DNA of 64,000 bases from Aporrectodea caliginosa (GCA_020284085.1 JACEVL010000006.1:1598280-1662279); one strand, 5' to 3'. Positions 24,999 through 36,889 are shown, numbered from the stretch's first letter. The notes: generated by a model not told the origin, from the letters alone. Program-made: numbers and translations.

Positions 24999-25193
24999 TA
25001 AGTGGTTTGATACATACATACGTATATGTACAGTTGTACACGTATACGTATGCAAATCGTAGCCCATGTGAATCTAGATTCAAACCTTGTTCTGTTCTCT
25101 TGTGATCTTATCTTCATCTCTGAACAAATGGCATTCGACCTTATCGCATCGTTGATTGAGATATATGCTGTTGTTGCTTCTGGAAACTGTGCT

Positions 25194-25272
25194 GCAGGGA
25201 ACGGCTTCAGGGAACGGCTTCAGGGAACGGCTTCAGGGAACGGCTTCGGGGAACGGCTTCGGGGAACGGCTG
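25194..25272. repeat. 13-bp minisatellite CAGGGAACGGCTT, about six copies
   Basis: Tandem CAGGGAACGGCTT units, the last two with CGGGG in place of CAGGG. They end in GCTGCTGCAG. Confidence 0.92.
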
Positions 25273-25338
25273 CTGCAGCCGAGTGAAGACAAAAAACGGC
25301 GATGATAGTCATCAACCTACTTACTCACCGCCCATTAT

Positions 25339-25342
25339 CATC

Positions 25343-25412
<70 letters not shown>
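25339..25412. repeat. (AAT)n array
   Basis: About 70 bases of AAT. A second, shorter run (AAT/AGT) is at 25527-25570. Confidence 0.97.
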
Positions 25413-25414
<2 letters not shown>

Positions 25415-25538
25415 TTATGCCCGATTTGGAGGAGACGTAACCGTTCCAGATGTTCATTTATTTCTGTCTCCGGACAATTTTTGTATCACCTGATGGATCA
25501 TAATCTACCTCGGGTAAGAAAAAAAATAAATAATAATA

Positions 25539-25574
<36 letters not shown>

Positions 25575-25575
25575 C

Positions 25576-25961
25576 GCGACGAATGATGCCATATGGAGAG
25601 CTCTCCTGAGAGCGGACATCCCCAGCTCGATAGAACCCCCAGGGCTCCTGCGCACCGACGGAAAGAGACCGGATGGAGCGACGCTCATACCGTGGGCAGA
25701 GGGAAAGTACATGACCTGGGACGTAACCAGCATCCATACTTGCGCAGCATCCTATATTCAGATGACGTCGACAACACCTGGGAGCGCAGCTGAACTGACA
25801 GCCTCACGAAAAATCAAGAAATATGCAACTCACAACTTCGTCCCCATTGCCCTAGATTCCTAGAATCACTGGGTCCGATTAATAGGTCAGGACGTGAGTT
25901 CATTACAGAACTAGGACGTCGGGTGACTGCCACCACCGGCGATCCCTTGGAAACCAAATAG
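25576..25961 (+). pseudogene. retroelement protein C-terminus, KRPDG family
   Basis: The frame reads NDAIWRALLRADIPSSIEPP, GLLRTDGKRPDGATLIPWAE, then KYMTWDVTSIHTCAAS, STTPGSAAELTASRKIKKYA and FVPIALDS to a stop. A one-base shift then restores SLGPINRSGREFITELGRRV and TATTGDPLETK. I know this order (EPxGLxRxDGKRPDG...WDxTCxDTFAxS...PGxAA...ELGRRI) from C-terminal parts of proteins linked to a reverse transcriptase lineage in marine invertebrates. The RPD...WDxT spacing could be a PD-(D/E)xK-like endonuclease core, which is inference. The stop plus frameshift show it is dead. Confidence 0.7.
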
Positions 25962-27067
25962 CTATGTAGATGATGGCTGTTTCTGTTGTATAACCGAGCT
26001 CAGAACTCAGTAGAATCGCGAATTTTTAAGAGAGACAGCTAGACAGTTATGCAGATGCACACAAACAGACTGACGTCGTACAAAGAAACAACCACAGAGA
26101 CGTGCAAAGGCAGGAGGACAGACAGACTTTGAGATAGGACTCATTTACGTAGAGTCGTAGACTATTCCCGTCAGCGCAGAAATTTAGTTCGAGGTTCACT
26201 ATATAAAAACGTGTACATTTTACATTCATTCTGTAGCGACACCTGTTGAATTATTCAGAGTACTGATAGCGTCGACTAACTCGAGGTCTTTCGCTAGAGG
26301 ACGTGCCACAAGCGTTCAGTATCTATACTGAATTCTTTTGTAGACTAAACTAATGTTTTAGGCTATTGTTTTCGAACCTGCATTTCAAAGAAAACCGTAA
26401 TGCAGAAGTGTCTGGAAAACACTTGCCAAAACGAAGACCTTATTACAGTCAATTACGATGGTAAACAATAGCCTAAGACCCTAAGTGTTGTTTGATTTTT
26501 TTCCTCAGAGTATGATGGATTCGAAACCGCCATTATCGTCTCCTTCATGAAAGTCTGATTAAAAACAGTTTAAAATGAAATTTGTACGATTCTATAGAAA
26601 GCCTCAGACAACACTGAGATATCATATGCCGCGTTTTCAGCATGTGTAGTGGTCCACAAAGCGAGACAGCCACACCATCTAGCGAGATACCTTATGATGA
26701 ATGTCGAAGTCAGATGATACAGCAATTTATTGAGTACCTTTATCGAAACCTACTTCGTCGATTGGCCTCAAAGCCTCGTCGATTTCAGCGCTCCAATGCG
26801 ATTGGCGTTTCATAAGGTATGGTCCTTCCACATTAAGATGTACTGAGTCTGAGTGTCATATCTTGGTATATTCTCGATTCTCTGATTCTAGCGGACAATA
26901 AAAGTCAATAAAACGCCATATTATATGTAAGCCTGTGACATTTTGTTTGCGACTTTGCGTACGTGTGCATGCGTGTTAGTGTTAGTGTATAAACATAGAC
27001 AAAATGTATATGTTTGTGTCTACGTATTAAGATAGTCTAGGACTCTAGGGGTGTTAGCGTTATGGAC
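25962..27067. other. no gene recognised
   Basis: About 1.1 kb without a recognisable element or exon. The 11-base string ATACCTTATGA near 26690 has an inverted partner near 26811, too weak to classify. Confidence 0.5.
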
Positions 27068-27539
27068 TGTCAACTGGGAGATCGCTCTTTCTTAAGAAAA
27101 TTCAAAAATTCCTATATTGTCCTCAACCTTGACTCTGCATTCACCCATACATTCACCGCAAATTCTCCTGTCCGCAACCTAGGTGTAATTTTTTTACCAA
27201 AACCTTAGCTTCTCCGATCACATATACGTACCCAATCTTTCCCGCTCCTGCTTCATGCATTATCCGCGATCTGTGCAGAATCCACCCTAAGCTAGACTTC
27301 AAAACTGCATCTACAATAGCTAAGCTTATAGTTCACGCTAAATTAGACTACTGCAATTCTGTCTTCCTCAACAGAGTCAACATAGATATCACCCAAATAA
27401 ACCGCCTCCAAGACATTCAGAATGCCCTCGCCCGTGCTGTCACCAAAACTCCCAAACAGTACCATATAACGCCTGTCCTAAAATCAGTCCACTGGCTAAA
27501 AAATATCTGAACGAATAGAATATAAAGATATATCACTCA
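27068..27539 (+). pseudogene. L2/CR1-like LINE ORF2, part 1 of a split copy
   Basis: A frame-shifted reading gives SPVRNLGVIF, then KLDYCNSVFLNRVNIDITQI, NRLQDIQNALARAVTKTPKQ and YHITPVLKSVHWLK, then ERIEYKDISLT. This is the conserved region after the RT palm in L2/CR1-like LINEs (KLDYCNSLL...LQ--QNAAAR-V...HITP-L--LHWLP...RI-YKI). It stops exactly where the hAT-like element begins at 27540, and the next residues of the same protein resume at 34297. Several frame breaks show it was already inactive. Confidence 0.85.
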
Positions 27540-27996
27540 CAGGCCATACGCAGGCTATGATTTGGTTATGAAATTAAAAAGGCCTCACTTAAACAAAATA
27601 AATCATTTCAATTAATTTATTCACTATGATTATACCGTTTTATACGTATTTATTCTTTGTATTTTAGATAGAAACATTGAAACACCAAGATAGTGGCAAA
27701 AGCAATACGGTATGTAGGCCTATACCGGGTAGCCAATGAGTAATAGGCCTAGTATAGTAGGCCTATACTATAACAAAACAGTACAAACACAAGCCAATTA
27801 CAACAGCCTTTTTCGTCTAGGCTTCTTTTTAGCAGAGAAATCGATTACTTCGTCATTTCGATCGTAATCAAGGCTAAACCACACAGTCTGTCCTCACCTA
27901 TTGTAGAATGTACGTAGTCTACGACTCTACGAGTACGACTTTTATGAGTTTGAGTCGGCTGAAAGATCTTTCCGCACCAGTCCTGTTTATTGGCAA
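27458..27996 (+). repeat. 539-bp direct duplication, outer copy
   Basis: Matches 30237-30775 base for base at constant offset 2779 with only about two mismatches seen (near 27496 and 27928). It spans the last 82 bases of the LINE fragment, the hAT target site and the first ~457 bases of the hAT-like element. Confidence 0.93.
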
Positions 27997-28306
27997 GGTC
28001 AGAAAATGCGGTACGACGTGGACAGGCTAGGATAAATGGAACGGATGTCGTTGGCGATCATGAATTTTTAATTATTGATGGTCATTTCTTTGACACTTGA
28101 ATTTTCCTTATTGATACTACTGATTGTTTCCTTGTACATGTCTTTAAATGAAAGAAACCCTTGCACAATTTCATTTCGACTTTCGATGACATCCGGGTAG
28201 GCCTACCGGTACATAATTATATTTGCCAAATATTCTAATTTGGCCATATAATCGGCTTAGCGGCATCTATGCGGCCAATCCCTAGTTTGGTATGTAGCCT
28301 ACCTGA

Positions 28307-28347
28307 TACCATGCATATTATGGCATATTATAATAATATGCATGGTA
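28307..28347. repeat. 14-bp inverted repeat near the foldback left end
   Basis: TACCATGCATATTA and TAATATGCATGGTA pair perfectly around a 13-base AT-rich spacer, 23 bases before the left arm of the large inverted repeat. Confidence 0.85.
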
Positions 28348-28370
28348 CCTACTACCTATTATAGTAGGCC

Positions 28371-30236
28371 AGTAGTAATCAATAAGCTGGTATAAGCCTA
28401 ATTTGCACCAATAAGCTGGTATAAGCCTAATTCCAGTTTGCTGGTAGAAGCCTAATTCCATATTGCTGGTAGAAGCCTAATCTAGTCCAAGTACAGTTCA
28501 AAGGTCACACGACCATTAAACTTGGCCAAGGGTCATTTCAACGCTCCCTCTTCTTGGAGTGGGGCGCGCGTGTGCCTACCCCTCCCCTCCATTCTTCTTT
28601 CGCTCTACATGGCACAGCAAAGCTCAATGAATATTCATTATTTGCAAGTTCCGCATTCTATTTGGGCCTTTCACACTTAGGCACGCTGCTAATTTTTATA
28701 CGCACACGCTGACAATTCTTTCAAGCAATACCATCGTTTCACATAGGCAAGCACTCAATTTTTACTCCCTAGCATTCATCTAGCGCCAATACACATCATC
28801 CATCTTTGCTCAAGCATTGCAAGGCGCCATTTTTGCAATGTTTCTTAGTACAATCAAGCTGCGTATGCCACTACATTAGGCGTTTATACTTGCAACCAAT
28901 GACAGTACAAGCCAGTGAATTATAAAATTATCGAATAAGGGGCTCTTTAATTTAGTAGTTGATATGTTTTGGTGCGTGGATACAAACTTTACCACGTAAA
29001 GTCATGTTTAGTGAGTTCACACACATCCAGTTTATGAATCAGACTTATAATTTTCTAGAGAATTTGGTGAGTTAAGATGAGCATTTACACGAACCTAGGA
29101 TTATCAACGTTATATGGAGGTGTGTTTCAAGAGCTCGCTAGTGCACGTTTACACGAGCTGCATAGCAATTACCCCATTGTAAGATTTTCGAAACCAAAAA
29201 CACTGACACATACACAGCAAAGCTGACTCGGTTGGTATGAAGTTTTCTGAATTGAGCGTTAAAATGACATCCTTCTAAGAGACAGAGTGAACATGTGGTT
29301 TTTTCAAAGAGGCTAGGAAGCACTTTCTACCCATGGGGAGGCTGAGGCTGAGTTGACTCTCATTTTAGAAGACTAGGCATTTCTCATTGTAGAGAGGTTG
29401 GCAGCGAGGCTAAGAAGCAGAGAGGCAGAGAGCGGCTACGAAGCAGAAAGAGTCACAGAGCTCGCTTTTTTCTCTAGACATGAGGAGGCTGAGTCTAATG
29501 TAATTTAGAAAGACGACAGAGAGCTGTTGATATTCATCCTTGCAAAGCACACGGTAGGCTTTTCGCTTTTAAAGCAAGCTGAGTTTTCAAAACTTAGCGT
29601 TTGCAAATTTAAAATTTGAGATCTTCTTCTTTGCAACTTTAAAATTTGTGATCTTCTTCTTTGCAAATTTAAAATTTCCGAAGTTGTGGTTTTCAATCCC
29701 TTAGATTTCTGATGTCGTGGTTTCCATCTTAAAAATTTCAGACATTCTGGTTTGCATCTTTTAGATTTCAGACCTGGTGGTTTTCAAAATTTTTATTTCA
29801 CAAATTCTTGTTTGCAAATTTAAAATGTCTGAAGTTGTGGATTTCAATCCTTTAGATTTCTGACGCTGTGGTTTCCAACTTTAAAATTTCAGACACTCTG
29901 TTTTTCATGGTTTTCAATCTTTTAGATTTCAGACCTGGCTGTTTTCAAAATTTTAATTTCAGAACTTCTTGTTTGCAATTTTAAAATTTCTGAAGTTGTG
30001 GTTTTCAATCCTTTAGATTTCTGACGTTGTGGTTTCCAACTTTAAATTTTCAGACACTCTGGTTTTCAATCTTTTAGATTTCACACCTGTTTGTTTTCAA
30101 AATTTTAATTTCAGAACTGCTTGTTGGTAAATTTAAAATTTCCGGAGTTGTGGTTTTCTATCCTTTAGATTTCTGACGTTGTGGTTTCCAACACTAAAAT
30201 TTCAGACACTCTGGTTTTCAATCTTTTAGATTTCAG
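28371..30236 (+). mobile_element. foldback-like element, left arm
   Basis: This arm is the reverse complement of about 31735-33595 and appears almost identical. The outer ~1.2 kb is unique sequence (starting AGTAGTAATCAATAAGCTGG). The inner part, from about 29577, is an array of ~30-base AT-rich monomers. The arm breaks off inside a monomer at 30236, where the 539-bp local copy begins. The minus frame at 29505-29696 recurs on the right arm at 32275-32463 with one residue deleted, an example of the small differences between arms. TAGGCC flanks both outer ends but is common in this DNA. Confidence 0.88.
29577..30236 (+). repeat. higher-order tandem array (~152-bp units of five ~30-bp monomers)
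   Basis: Units start with GAAGTTGTGG at about 29680, 29831, 29992 and 30144, periods 151, 161 and 152. Each unit holds five related monomers whose cores are GTTGTGGTTTTCAATCC, GTTGTGGTTTCCAACTTT, CTCTGGTTTTCAATC, CTGGTGGTTTTCAAAATT and CTTCTTGTTTGCAAATTT. Each monomer ends in TTTAGATTTCAGAC or a close variant. The monomers are related to each other and arranged in fixed order, which is a higher-order repeat. Confidence 0.85.
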
Positions 30237-30775
30237 AGTACCATATAACGCCTGTCCTAAAATCAGTCCACTGGATAAAAAATATCTGAACGAATAGAAT
30301 ATAAAGATATATCACTCACAGGCCATACGCAGGCTATGATTTGGTTATGAAATTAAAAAGGCCTCACTTAAACAAAATAAATCATTTCAATTAATTTATT
30401 CACTATGATTATACCGTTTTATACGTATTTATTCTTTGTATTTTAGATAGAAACATTGAAACACCAAGATAGTGGCAAAAGCAATACGGTATGTAGGCCT
30501 ATACCGGGTAGCCAATGAGTAATAGGCCTAGTATAGTAGGCCTATACTATAACAAAACAGTACAAACACAAGCCAATTACAACAGCCTTTTTCGTCTAGG
30601 CTTCTTTTTAGCAGAGAAATCGATTACTTCGTCATTTCGATCGTAATCAAGGCTAAACCACACAGTCTGTCCTCACCTATTGTAGAATGTACGTAGGCTA
30701 CGACTCTACGAGTACGACTTTTATGAGTTTGAGTCGGCTGAAAGATCTTTCCGCACCAGTCCTGTTTATTGGCAA
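30237..30775 (+). repeat. 539-bp direct duplication, inner copy
   Basis: Near-identical copy of 27458-27996, including the LINE/hAT junction at what is here 30318/30319. It sits in the loop between the foldback arms, directly after a broken monomer of the left arm. Confidence 0.93.
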
Positions 30776-31089
30776 ATAGATTAAAACCTTTCATTTGAAA
30801 CAGTTGAAACAGTTGAAACATGGAAAGTTTGTGGTTTAGTAAGAAAAATGCCAACTAAAAACATGCAAATTCGATGAGCAATGCTTCAGAAATAGAGGCA
30901 TACAAGCAGCGGCTGTGCTAAGTTTAATCGACTAGTCTTCAGTTCACAGAAAAGACATAATTTTTCTCTCATTCATGGGTCTTTGAAAAATGAGGTGCCC
31001 CTTAAAAGATCTCATTTTAAGTCACACTCAGCAACTTTTCAAAGAAGACATCGTCATACCAAACTGAGCTACCTAAAAGTGTGAGGCCT

Positions 31090-31734
31090 AACCGATGCAA
31101 AGCTGATGTTCTGAAAATTAAAAATTTGGAAAACCCCCATGCCAGTCTGAAAGCTAAACGATGCAAAGCTGAAGTTCTTAAACTTAAAGGATGAAAAGCA
31201 CAAGGTCTGAAATGTAAACGATTCAAACCTGAATTTCTGAAACTTAACGGATTAAACCCCCAGCTCTAAAACCGCAGAGTGTGAAATCTAAACGATGCAA
31301 ACCTGAAGATTGCAATTTGGAAAAGCCCCAGCTCTGAAATCTAAAAGATGTAAACCTGACGATTAAAATTTTGAAAAACACCAGCTCTGAAATTTTAAAG
31401 ATGAAAACCTGAGGATTAAAAATTTGGAAAAACACCAGCTCTGAAATTGTTAAAGTTGCAAACCTGAAGATCAAAATTTGAAAAACACCAGCTCTGAAAT
31501 TTTAAAGATGAAAACCACAACTTCGGAAATTTTAAATTTGCAAACAAGAAGTTCTGAAATTAAAATTTTGAAAACAACCAGGTCTGAAATCTAAAAGATT
31601 GAAAACCAGAGTGTCGGAAATTTTAAATTTGGAACCCACAAAGTCAGAAATCTAAGGGATTGAAAACCACATCTTCAGAAATTTTAAATTTGCAAACAAG
31701 AAGTTCTGAAATTAAAATTTTGAAAACAGCCAGG
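31090..31734 (-). repeat. unpaired part of the right-arm monomer array
   Basis: Continues the ~30-base monomers in minus orientation (for example AACACCAGCTCTGAAATTTT and TGAAAATCTAAA-type units) further towards the centre than the left arm does. Monomers here are more diverged. Between 30776 and 31089 is a unique loop sequence with GAAACAGTT repeated three times near 30797. Confidence 0.75.
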
Positions 31735-33595
31735 TCTGAAATCTAAAAGATTGAAAACCAGAGTGTCTGAAATTTTAATGTTGGAAACCACAACGTCAGA
31801 AATCTAAAGGATAGAAAACCACAACTTCGGAAATTTTAAATTTACAAACAAGAAGTTCTGAAATTAAAATTTTTAATACAAACAGGTGTGAAATCTAAAA
31901 GATTGAAAACCAGAGTGTCTGAAAATTTAAAGTTGGAAACCACAACGTCAGAAATCTAAAGGATTGAAACCACAACTTCAGAAATTTTAAAATTGCAAAC
32001 AAGAAGTTCTGAAATTAAAATTTTGAAAACAGCCAGGTCTGAAATCTAAAAGATTGAAAACCATGAAAAACAGAGTGTCTGAAATTTTAAAGTTGGAAAC
32101 CACAGCGTCAGAAATCTAAAGGATTGAAATCAACAACTTCAGACATTTTAAATTTGCAAACAAGAATTTGTGAAATAAAAATTTTGAAAACCACCAGGTC
32201 TGAAATCTAAAAGATGCAAACCAGAATGTCTGAAAATTTTAAGATGGAAACCACGACATCAGAAATCTAAGGGATTGAAAACCACAACTTCGGAAATTTT
32301 AAATTTGCAAAGAAGATCACAAATTTTAAAGTTGCAAAGAAGAAGATCTCAAATTTTAAATTTGCAAACGCTAAGTTTTGAAAACTCAGCTTGCTTTAAA
32401 AGCGAAAAGCCTACCGTGTGCTTTGCAAGGATGAATATCAACAGCTCTCTGTCGTCTTTCTAAATTACATTAGACTCAGCCTCCTCATGTCTAGAGAAAA
32501 AGCGAGCTCTGTGACTCTTTCTGCTTCGTAGCCGCTCTCTGCCTCTCTGCTTCTTAGCCTCGCTGCCAACCTCTCTACAATGAGAAATGCCTAGTCTTCT
32601 AAAATGAGAGTCAACTCAGCCTCAGCCTCCCCATGGGTAGAAAGTGCTTCCTAGCCTCTTTGAAAAACCACATGTTCACTCTGTCTCTTAGAAGGATGTC
32701 ATTTTAACGCTCAATTCAGAAAACTTCATACCAACCGAGTCAGCTTTGCTGTGTATGTGTCAGTGTTTTTGGTTTCGAAAATCTTACAATGGGGTAATTG
32801 CTATGCAGCTCGTGTAAACGTGCACTAGCGAGCTCTTGAAACACACCTCCATATAACGTTGATAATCCTAGGTTCGTGTAAATGCTCATCTTAACTCACC
32901 AAATTCTCTAGAAAATTATAAGTCTGATTCATAAACTGGATGTGTGTGAACTCACTAAACATGACTTTACGTGGTAAAGTTTGTATCCACGCACCAAAAC
33001 ATATCAACTACTAAATTAAAGAGCCCCTTATTCGATAATTTTATAATTCACTGGCTTGTACTGTCATTGGTTGCAAGTATAAACGCCTAATGTAGTGGCA
33101 TACGCAGCTTGATTGTACTAAGAAACATTGCAAAAATGGCGCCTTGCAATGCTTGAGCAAAGATGGATGATGTGTATTGGCGCTAGATGAATGCTAGGGA
33201 GTAAAAATTGAGTGCTTGCCTATGTGAAACGATGGTATTGCTTGAAAGAATTGTCAGCGTGTGCGTATAAAAATTAGCAGCGTGCCTAAGTGTGAAAGGC
33301 CCAAATAGAATGCGGAACTTGCAAATAATGAATATTCATTGAGCTTTGCTGTGCCATGTAGAGCGAAAGAAGAATGGAGGGGAGGGGTAGGCACACGCGC
33401 GCCCCACTCCAAGAAGAGGGAGCGTTGAAATGACCCTTGGCCAAGTTTAATGGTCGTGTGACCTTTGAACTGTACTTGGACTAGATTAGGCTTCTACCAG
33501 CAATATGGAATTAGGCTTCTACCAGCAAACTGGAATTAGGCTTATACCAGCTTATTGGTGCAAATTAGGCTTATACCAGCTTATTGATTACTACT
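31735..33595 (-). mobile_element. foldback-like element, right arm
   Basis: Reverse complement of 28371-30236, about 1.86 kb. The monomer array runs to about 32385 and the unique outer part to 33595, ending TTGATTACTACT. Long inverted ends with internal ~30-base tandem repeats are the classic layout of foldback (FB/Galileo-like) transposons. No transposase is present. Confidence 0.88.
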
Positions 33596-34296
33596 TAGGC
33601 CTATAATTATACATAGGCTACTACTAGTAGTCCAACCTAGGTATAGACTGCATAGGCATTATTATATTAAATTGAGCAACTTATGATCCAACGAGATTTC
33701 TGATTTGACACGCCTAAATAGCTGCATAAAATTAAAATAGGTAATTTAATCAAATTTTAATAATTATATTACTAATTATTTATTATAGCCGTACACAACA
33801 TAATAATATACCGGTAATATTTAGTCGCAACTATCAGTGTCAATTAAACACATTTTAGTACGATCATATCTAAATTAAGTAAAATCGTACTTACCACAAT
33901 ATTAGCCTAATTTTTGACAACTGATTTTCAATTAGTTTAATGTTGTTATTTTGTCATAAAAGCAGACGAATGGAACGTTGCTAAGATGAATAAAGTTAAT
34001 GAACTTCCGGTTGTAAACTTTTGCGGTAAAACAGTAACTACGATGTGAATTCGACCTTTGGATAACTCAGTGTTAAGTTACCTTGTAACCAAATTTGTTG
34101 TAATGTATATTACAATTAGTAAATACATTATACACTACATATAATTATGAACGGATTGAAAGAGGCTTAACTGTTTAAGGACAAAGTCGTTCGAACGATT
34201 GGAGTAAATAAATTGTGAAAATGACCCACATTTTGGAAAATGGTCTCATGGGGAGCGGCCGCCGGCCCTCTGCTCCACCCCAGCTACGCCTCTGAT

Positions 34297-35030
34297 CACT
34301 CACCTGCAACACACTTCAATCCAACAAGTCCTATCTCCGTCAGTTGTTCATGGTCCAACCACTTCGCTCAACCCGCTCCTCTTCTGCCCTAAGCCCCTAG
34401 CACTCCTCCGCCCTTCCGTCACCTCATCACTTAAATTTGCAAATTGCTCCATATAATTATAGCCATAGCTATTCCAGGCTCTTTCTTCCTCCTTAATTCT
34501 TTCCTCCTCCTCTTCCCAGTGTTTCCATTAACGCCCAAATGACCGTTTTTACGTCCATAAAAAACGTCCAAAGCTTCCAGATTTTTCGGTGTGACAGCCA
34601 TAAAACATGAGCTACGTCCAAAAAATGCTAGGTCTGGACATAAATACGTCCTCTTTTTGGACTCTAACGGAAACACTGATTCCACCTCTCTGGAACAAAC
34701 TCCCGCCAGTATTACAAGTATCTTGTCCATCCAACGATTGCACCAAACCTTCACCTCCTGCATGCTATCTCTCCACAGGTCTTTAACTCAAAACTGAAAA
34801 AAATTGCTTTTTGACAAATCCTATCCCGATTTCTCCTCTTCCCCTCACCTCTCTCGCCGTTTCAACTCTAAACACCACCCACCTTAGCCGTCTGACTGTC
34901 CCCCTGCCTGACCCTTTGGTGGATATTAACCTCTGCATATCAATTGTGTTTTGATTAAGCGCCTGCGAATAAGCTGGTTCCCGCTATACTTCGCTTTGTT
35001 GGGCGCTATAAAAATTTCGAGATTACATCT
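34297..35030 (+). pseudogene. L2/CR1-like LINE ORF2, part 2, with 3' end
   Basis: Resumes the LINE of 27068-27539: SLTCNTLQSNKSYLRQLFMV, QPLRSTRSSSALSP, then after a break PPLWNKLPPVLQ-type residues at about 34682. A MITE (34517-34678) splits it. The 3' UTR ends GGGCGCTATAAAAATTTCGA followed by GATTACAT. Several stops and shifts. Confidence 0.78.
34517..34678 (+). mobile_element. 163-bp hAT MITE, copy 1 (no TSD seen)
   Basis: CAGTGTTTCCATTAACG at the left and TCTAACGGAAACACTG at the right, with the internal block AAATACGTCCTCTTTTTGGA. Same family as 44511, 44855 and 56229. The flanks CCTCTTCC and ATTCCACC do not match. Confidence 0.85.
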
Positions 35031-35647
35031 AGGATAACACTCTTTTAACCTCTTTGATGCTCCAGAAGATCATGGATGATTGGACTTCAAGGCCTATGCA
35101 ATAATTTCATAACCGAATCATAGCCTACGTGTGGTATAGGCCATGCAGTGCTATACGATCATGTAGCTAAGTGCGCGACTCTGAATCATCAGACGACATT
35201 CCCATTAGCAACAAGATTAGAGCGACGCGCATTTTATCTGTAAGTGCATCCGCGTGTGCGTGCGCGCGCGTAATGTGGGAAACCACTAAGCTAAACACAT
35301 GGCTCGGTGGATAAATGGTAAAGTGTCAACAACAGCAAGGGCTAAGCTCTGACAAAGAGGCAGCGTTGAGTCACGTCTCGTGCACGCCCCTCTTGATTCA
35401 TCCAACAGAACTTCACTCAAACAGAACCCAAACACCTTCTGCTTCTCATCCTTTTGTTGTCGTGACATCAAGTTTATAGAGTGCCACTCAAAAACTAAGC
35501 GCAGGGCACCACCTTATTCACGAGCGCTGCGTCGTGTTGCGGGGTCCAGAGAGACCAGCTGGAGATCCAAGTCCGGATGGAAGAATGGAAGACGACCAGG
35601 GAGAGTAGGAGGCAGAGAGGAGTTGCTAAGGCGAATTCCGTCTAAGA

Positions 35648-35648
35648 T

Positions 35649-35734
<86 letters not shown>

Positions 35735-35791
35735 GACAGAGACAGAGACAGAGACAGAGACAGAGACAGAGACAGAGACAGAGACAGAGAC

Positions 35792-35822
<31 letters not shown>

Positions 35823-35850
35823 CAGATACAGACAGACAGACAGACAGAGA
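35648..35850. repeat. (GA)n, (GACA)n and (GACAGA)n compound array
   Basis: Three successive simple repeats, GA then GACA (about 35673-35733) then GACAGA. It gives Asp-Arg-Gln and Ser-Leu-Cys pseudo-frames. Confidence 0.97.
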
Positions 35851-35949
35851 CATAGAGACACACAGATAGAGAGGCGGAGGACAGGATGGATCAGGGTAGG
35901 ATTCCTGAAGAGATGAGTTTAAAGTGGAAATCCTGCCTTTCCAGCACTT

Positions 35950-36080
35950 TCATGGGGTTTAAACATTTTAGATGGAACCCGTAATCCCATGTGTCTGGCT
36001 CGTGAATAAACTGGTACCCTATGCTTAGCTTTCGAATAGCGCTTTATAAATTTGGAGCTTCCGATTACGATTATGACATG
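35950..36080 (+). mobile_element. LINE 3'-UTR fragment
   Basis: Ends GAATAGCGCTTTATAAATTT then a GATTAC-type tail, parallel to the end of the LINE at 34297-35030 (GGGCGCTATAAAAATTTCGA, GATTAC). No coding part. Confidence 0.55.
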
Positions 36081-36464
36081 GGTCCGACTGGCATGATGAG
36101 GGATGATGGATAAAGGGGCGTGACGCAGAATATGGTGGGTGAGCTGCGAGGATCTGGGAATATGCTGAATTCCTCAGGAAGGTCATACCACAGTCATGAG
36201 GGTAGTGTGGTAAATGGATCGGTTGGAGAAAGAGAAGTGACTGGGGGAGGGGACGGGAGAGAACGAGATAAGAGGGTAATCGAGTAGAGAGCGGTGGTTG
36301 GATGGTGAAGAGGTCGCGAAGGTACTTGGGCGGCGATTATTGTATATGGAGTTGTAGACTGAGGCGTAACTTTGGTCTAGAAAGTGGGAGGTACCAAATG
36401 TTGGATCGCTTTCCCCTTCGCCACTGTTTAATAATAACGGCGCCGATTAGGGGCCATGCCTGAT

Positions 36465-36615
36465 GATGATGATGATGATGACAGCGATGATGATGATGAT
36501 GATGACGACGACGATGCTGATGACGATGGCGATGAAGAATGATGATGACAGTGACGATGGTGATGACGATGGCGATGACGGACGGTGATGATGATGATGA
36601 CGATGATGATGATGA
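36465..36615. repeat. (GAT/GAC)n imperfect array
   Basis: Degenerate GATGAT/GACGAT trinucleotide run. Confidence 0.9.
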
Positions 36616-36889
36616 AAATAATAAATTTGTGTAAAACTTGAACGCGTTTAACTTAACAGTCTTTACCGAAACCATTGTGCTGCATGTCTGCTGTTCAATC
36701 AATCAATATTCGTTTACTGGAATTTCTGGAAATAATCACGCTGACACAGCCGCAACTTTATGGAAAAAAATCGACAACAGTTATCAGCTTGTTCAGGGAT
36801 ACGGGGCCTACCTCTGGACCCGCCTGTAAACCCTCCCGGGGGCCTTCTCATTAGATTGGAGTACATGCTATTATAGAGGAGCCGTGGTA

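Larger units (their letters stand above)
27540..34294. mobile_element. 6755-bp composite hAT-like insertion in a LINE
   Basis: ATCACTCA flanks both sides (27532-27539 and 34295-34302), a perfect 8-bp duplication. The interrupted LINE reads on across it, from DISLT on the left into SLTCNTLQSNKSYLRQL on the right, which confirms an insertion independently. Outer ends are CAGGCCATACGC (left) and, inverted, CAGAGGCGTAGC (right). They are similar only in part, so the original TIRs are poor. The interior carries a foldback-like inverted repeat and a local duplication. No transposase is visible. Confidence 0.7.

Noticed and set aside
29577..30236. CRISPR-like array of ~30-base repeats
   Set aside because: No unique spacers. 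The monomers are related head-to-tail repeats inside an inverted arm of an animal transposon.
34509..34686. Target duplication around MITE copy 1
   Set aside because: Flanks CCTCTTCC and ATTCCACC do not match, so none is claimed although the element itself is clear.
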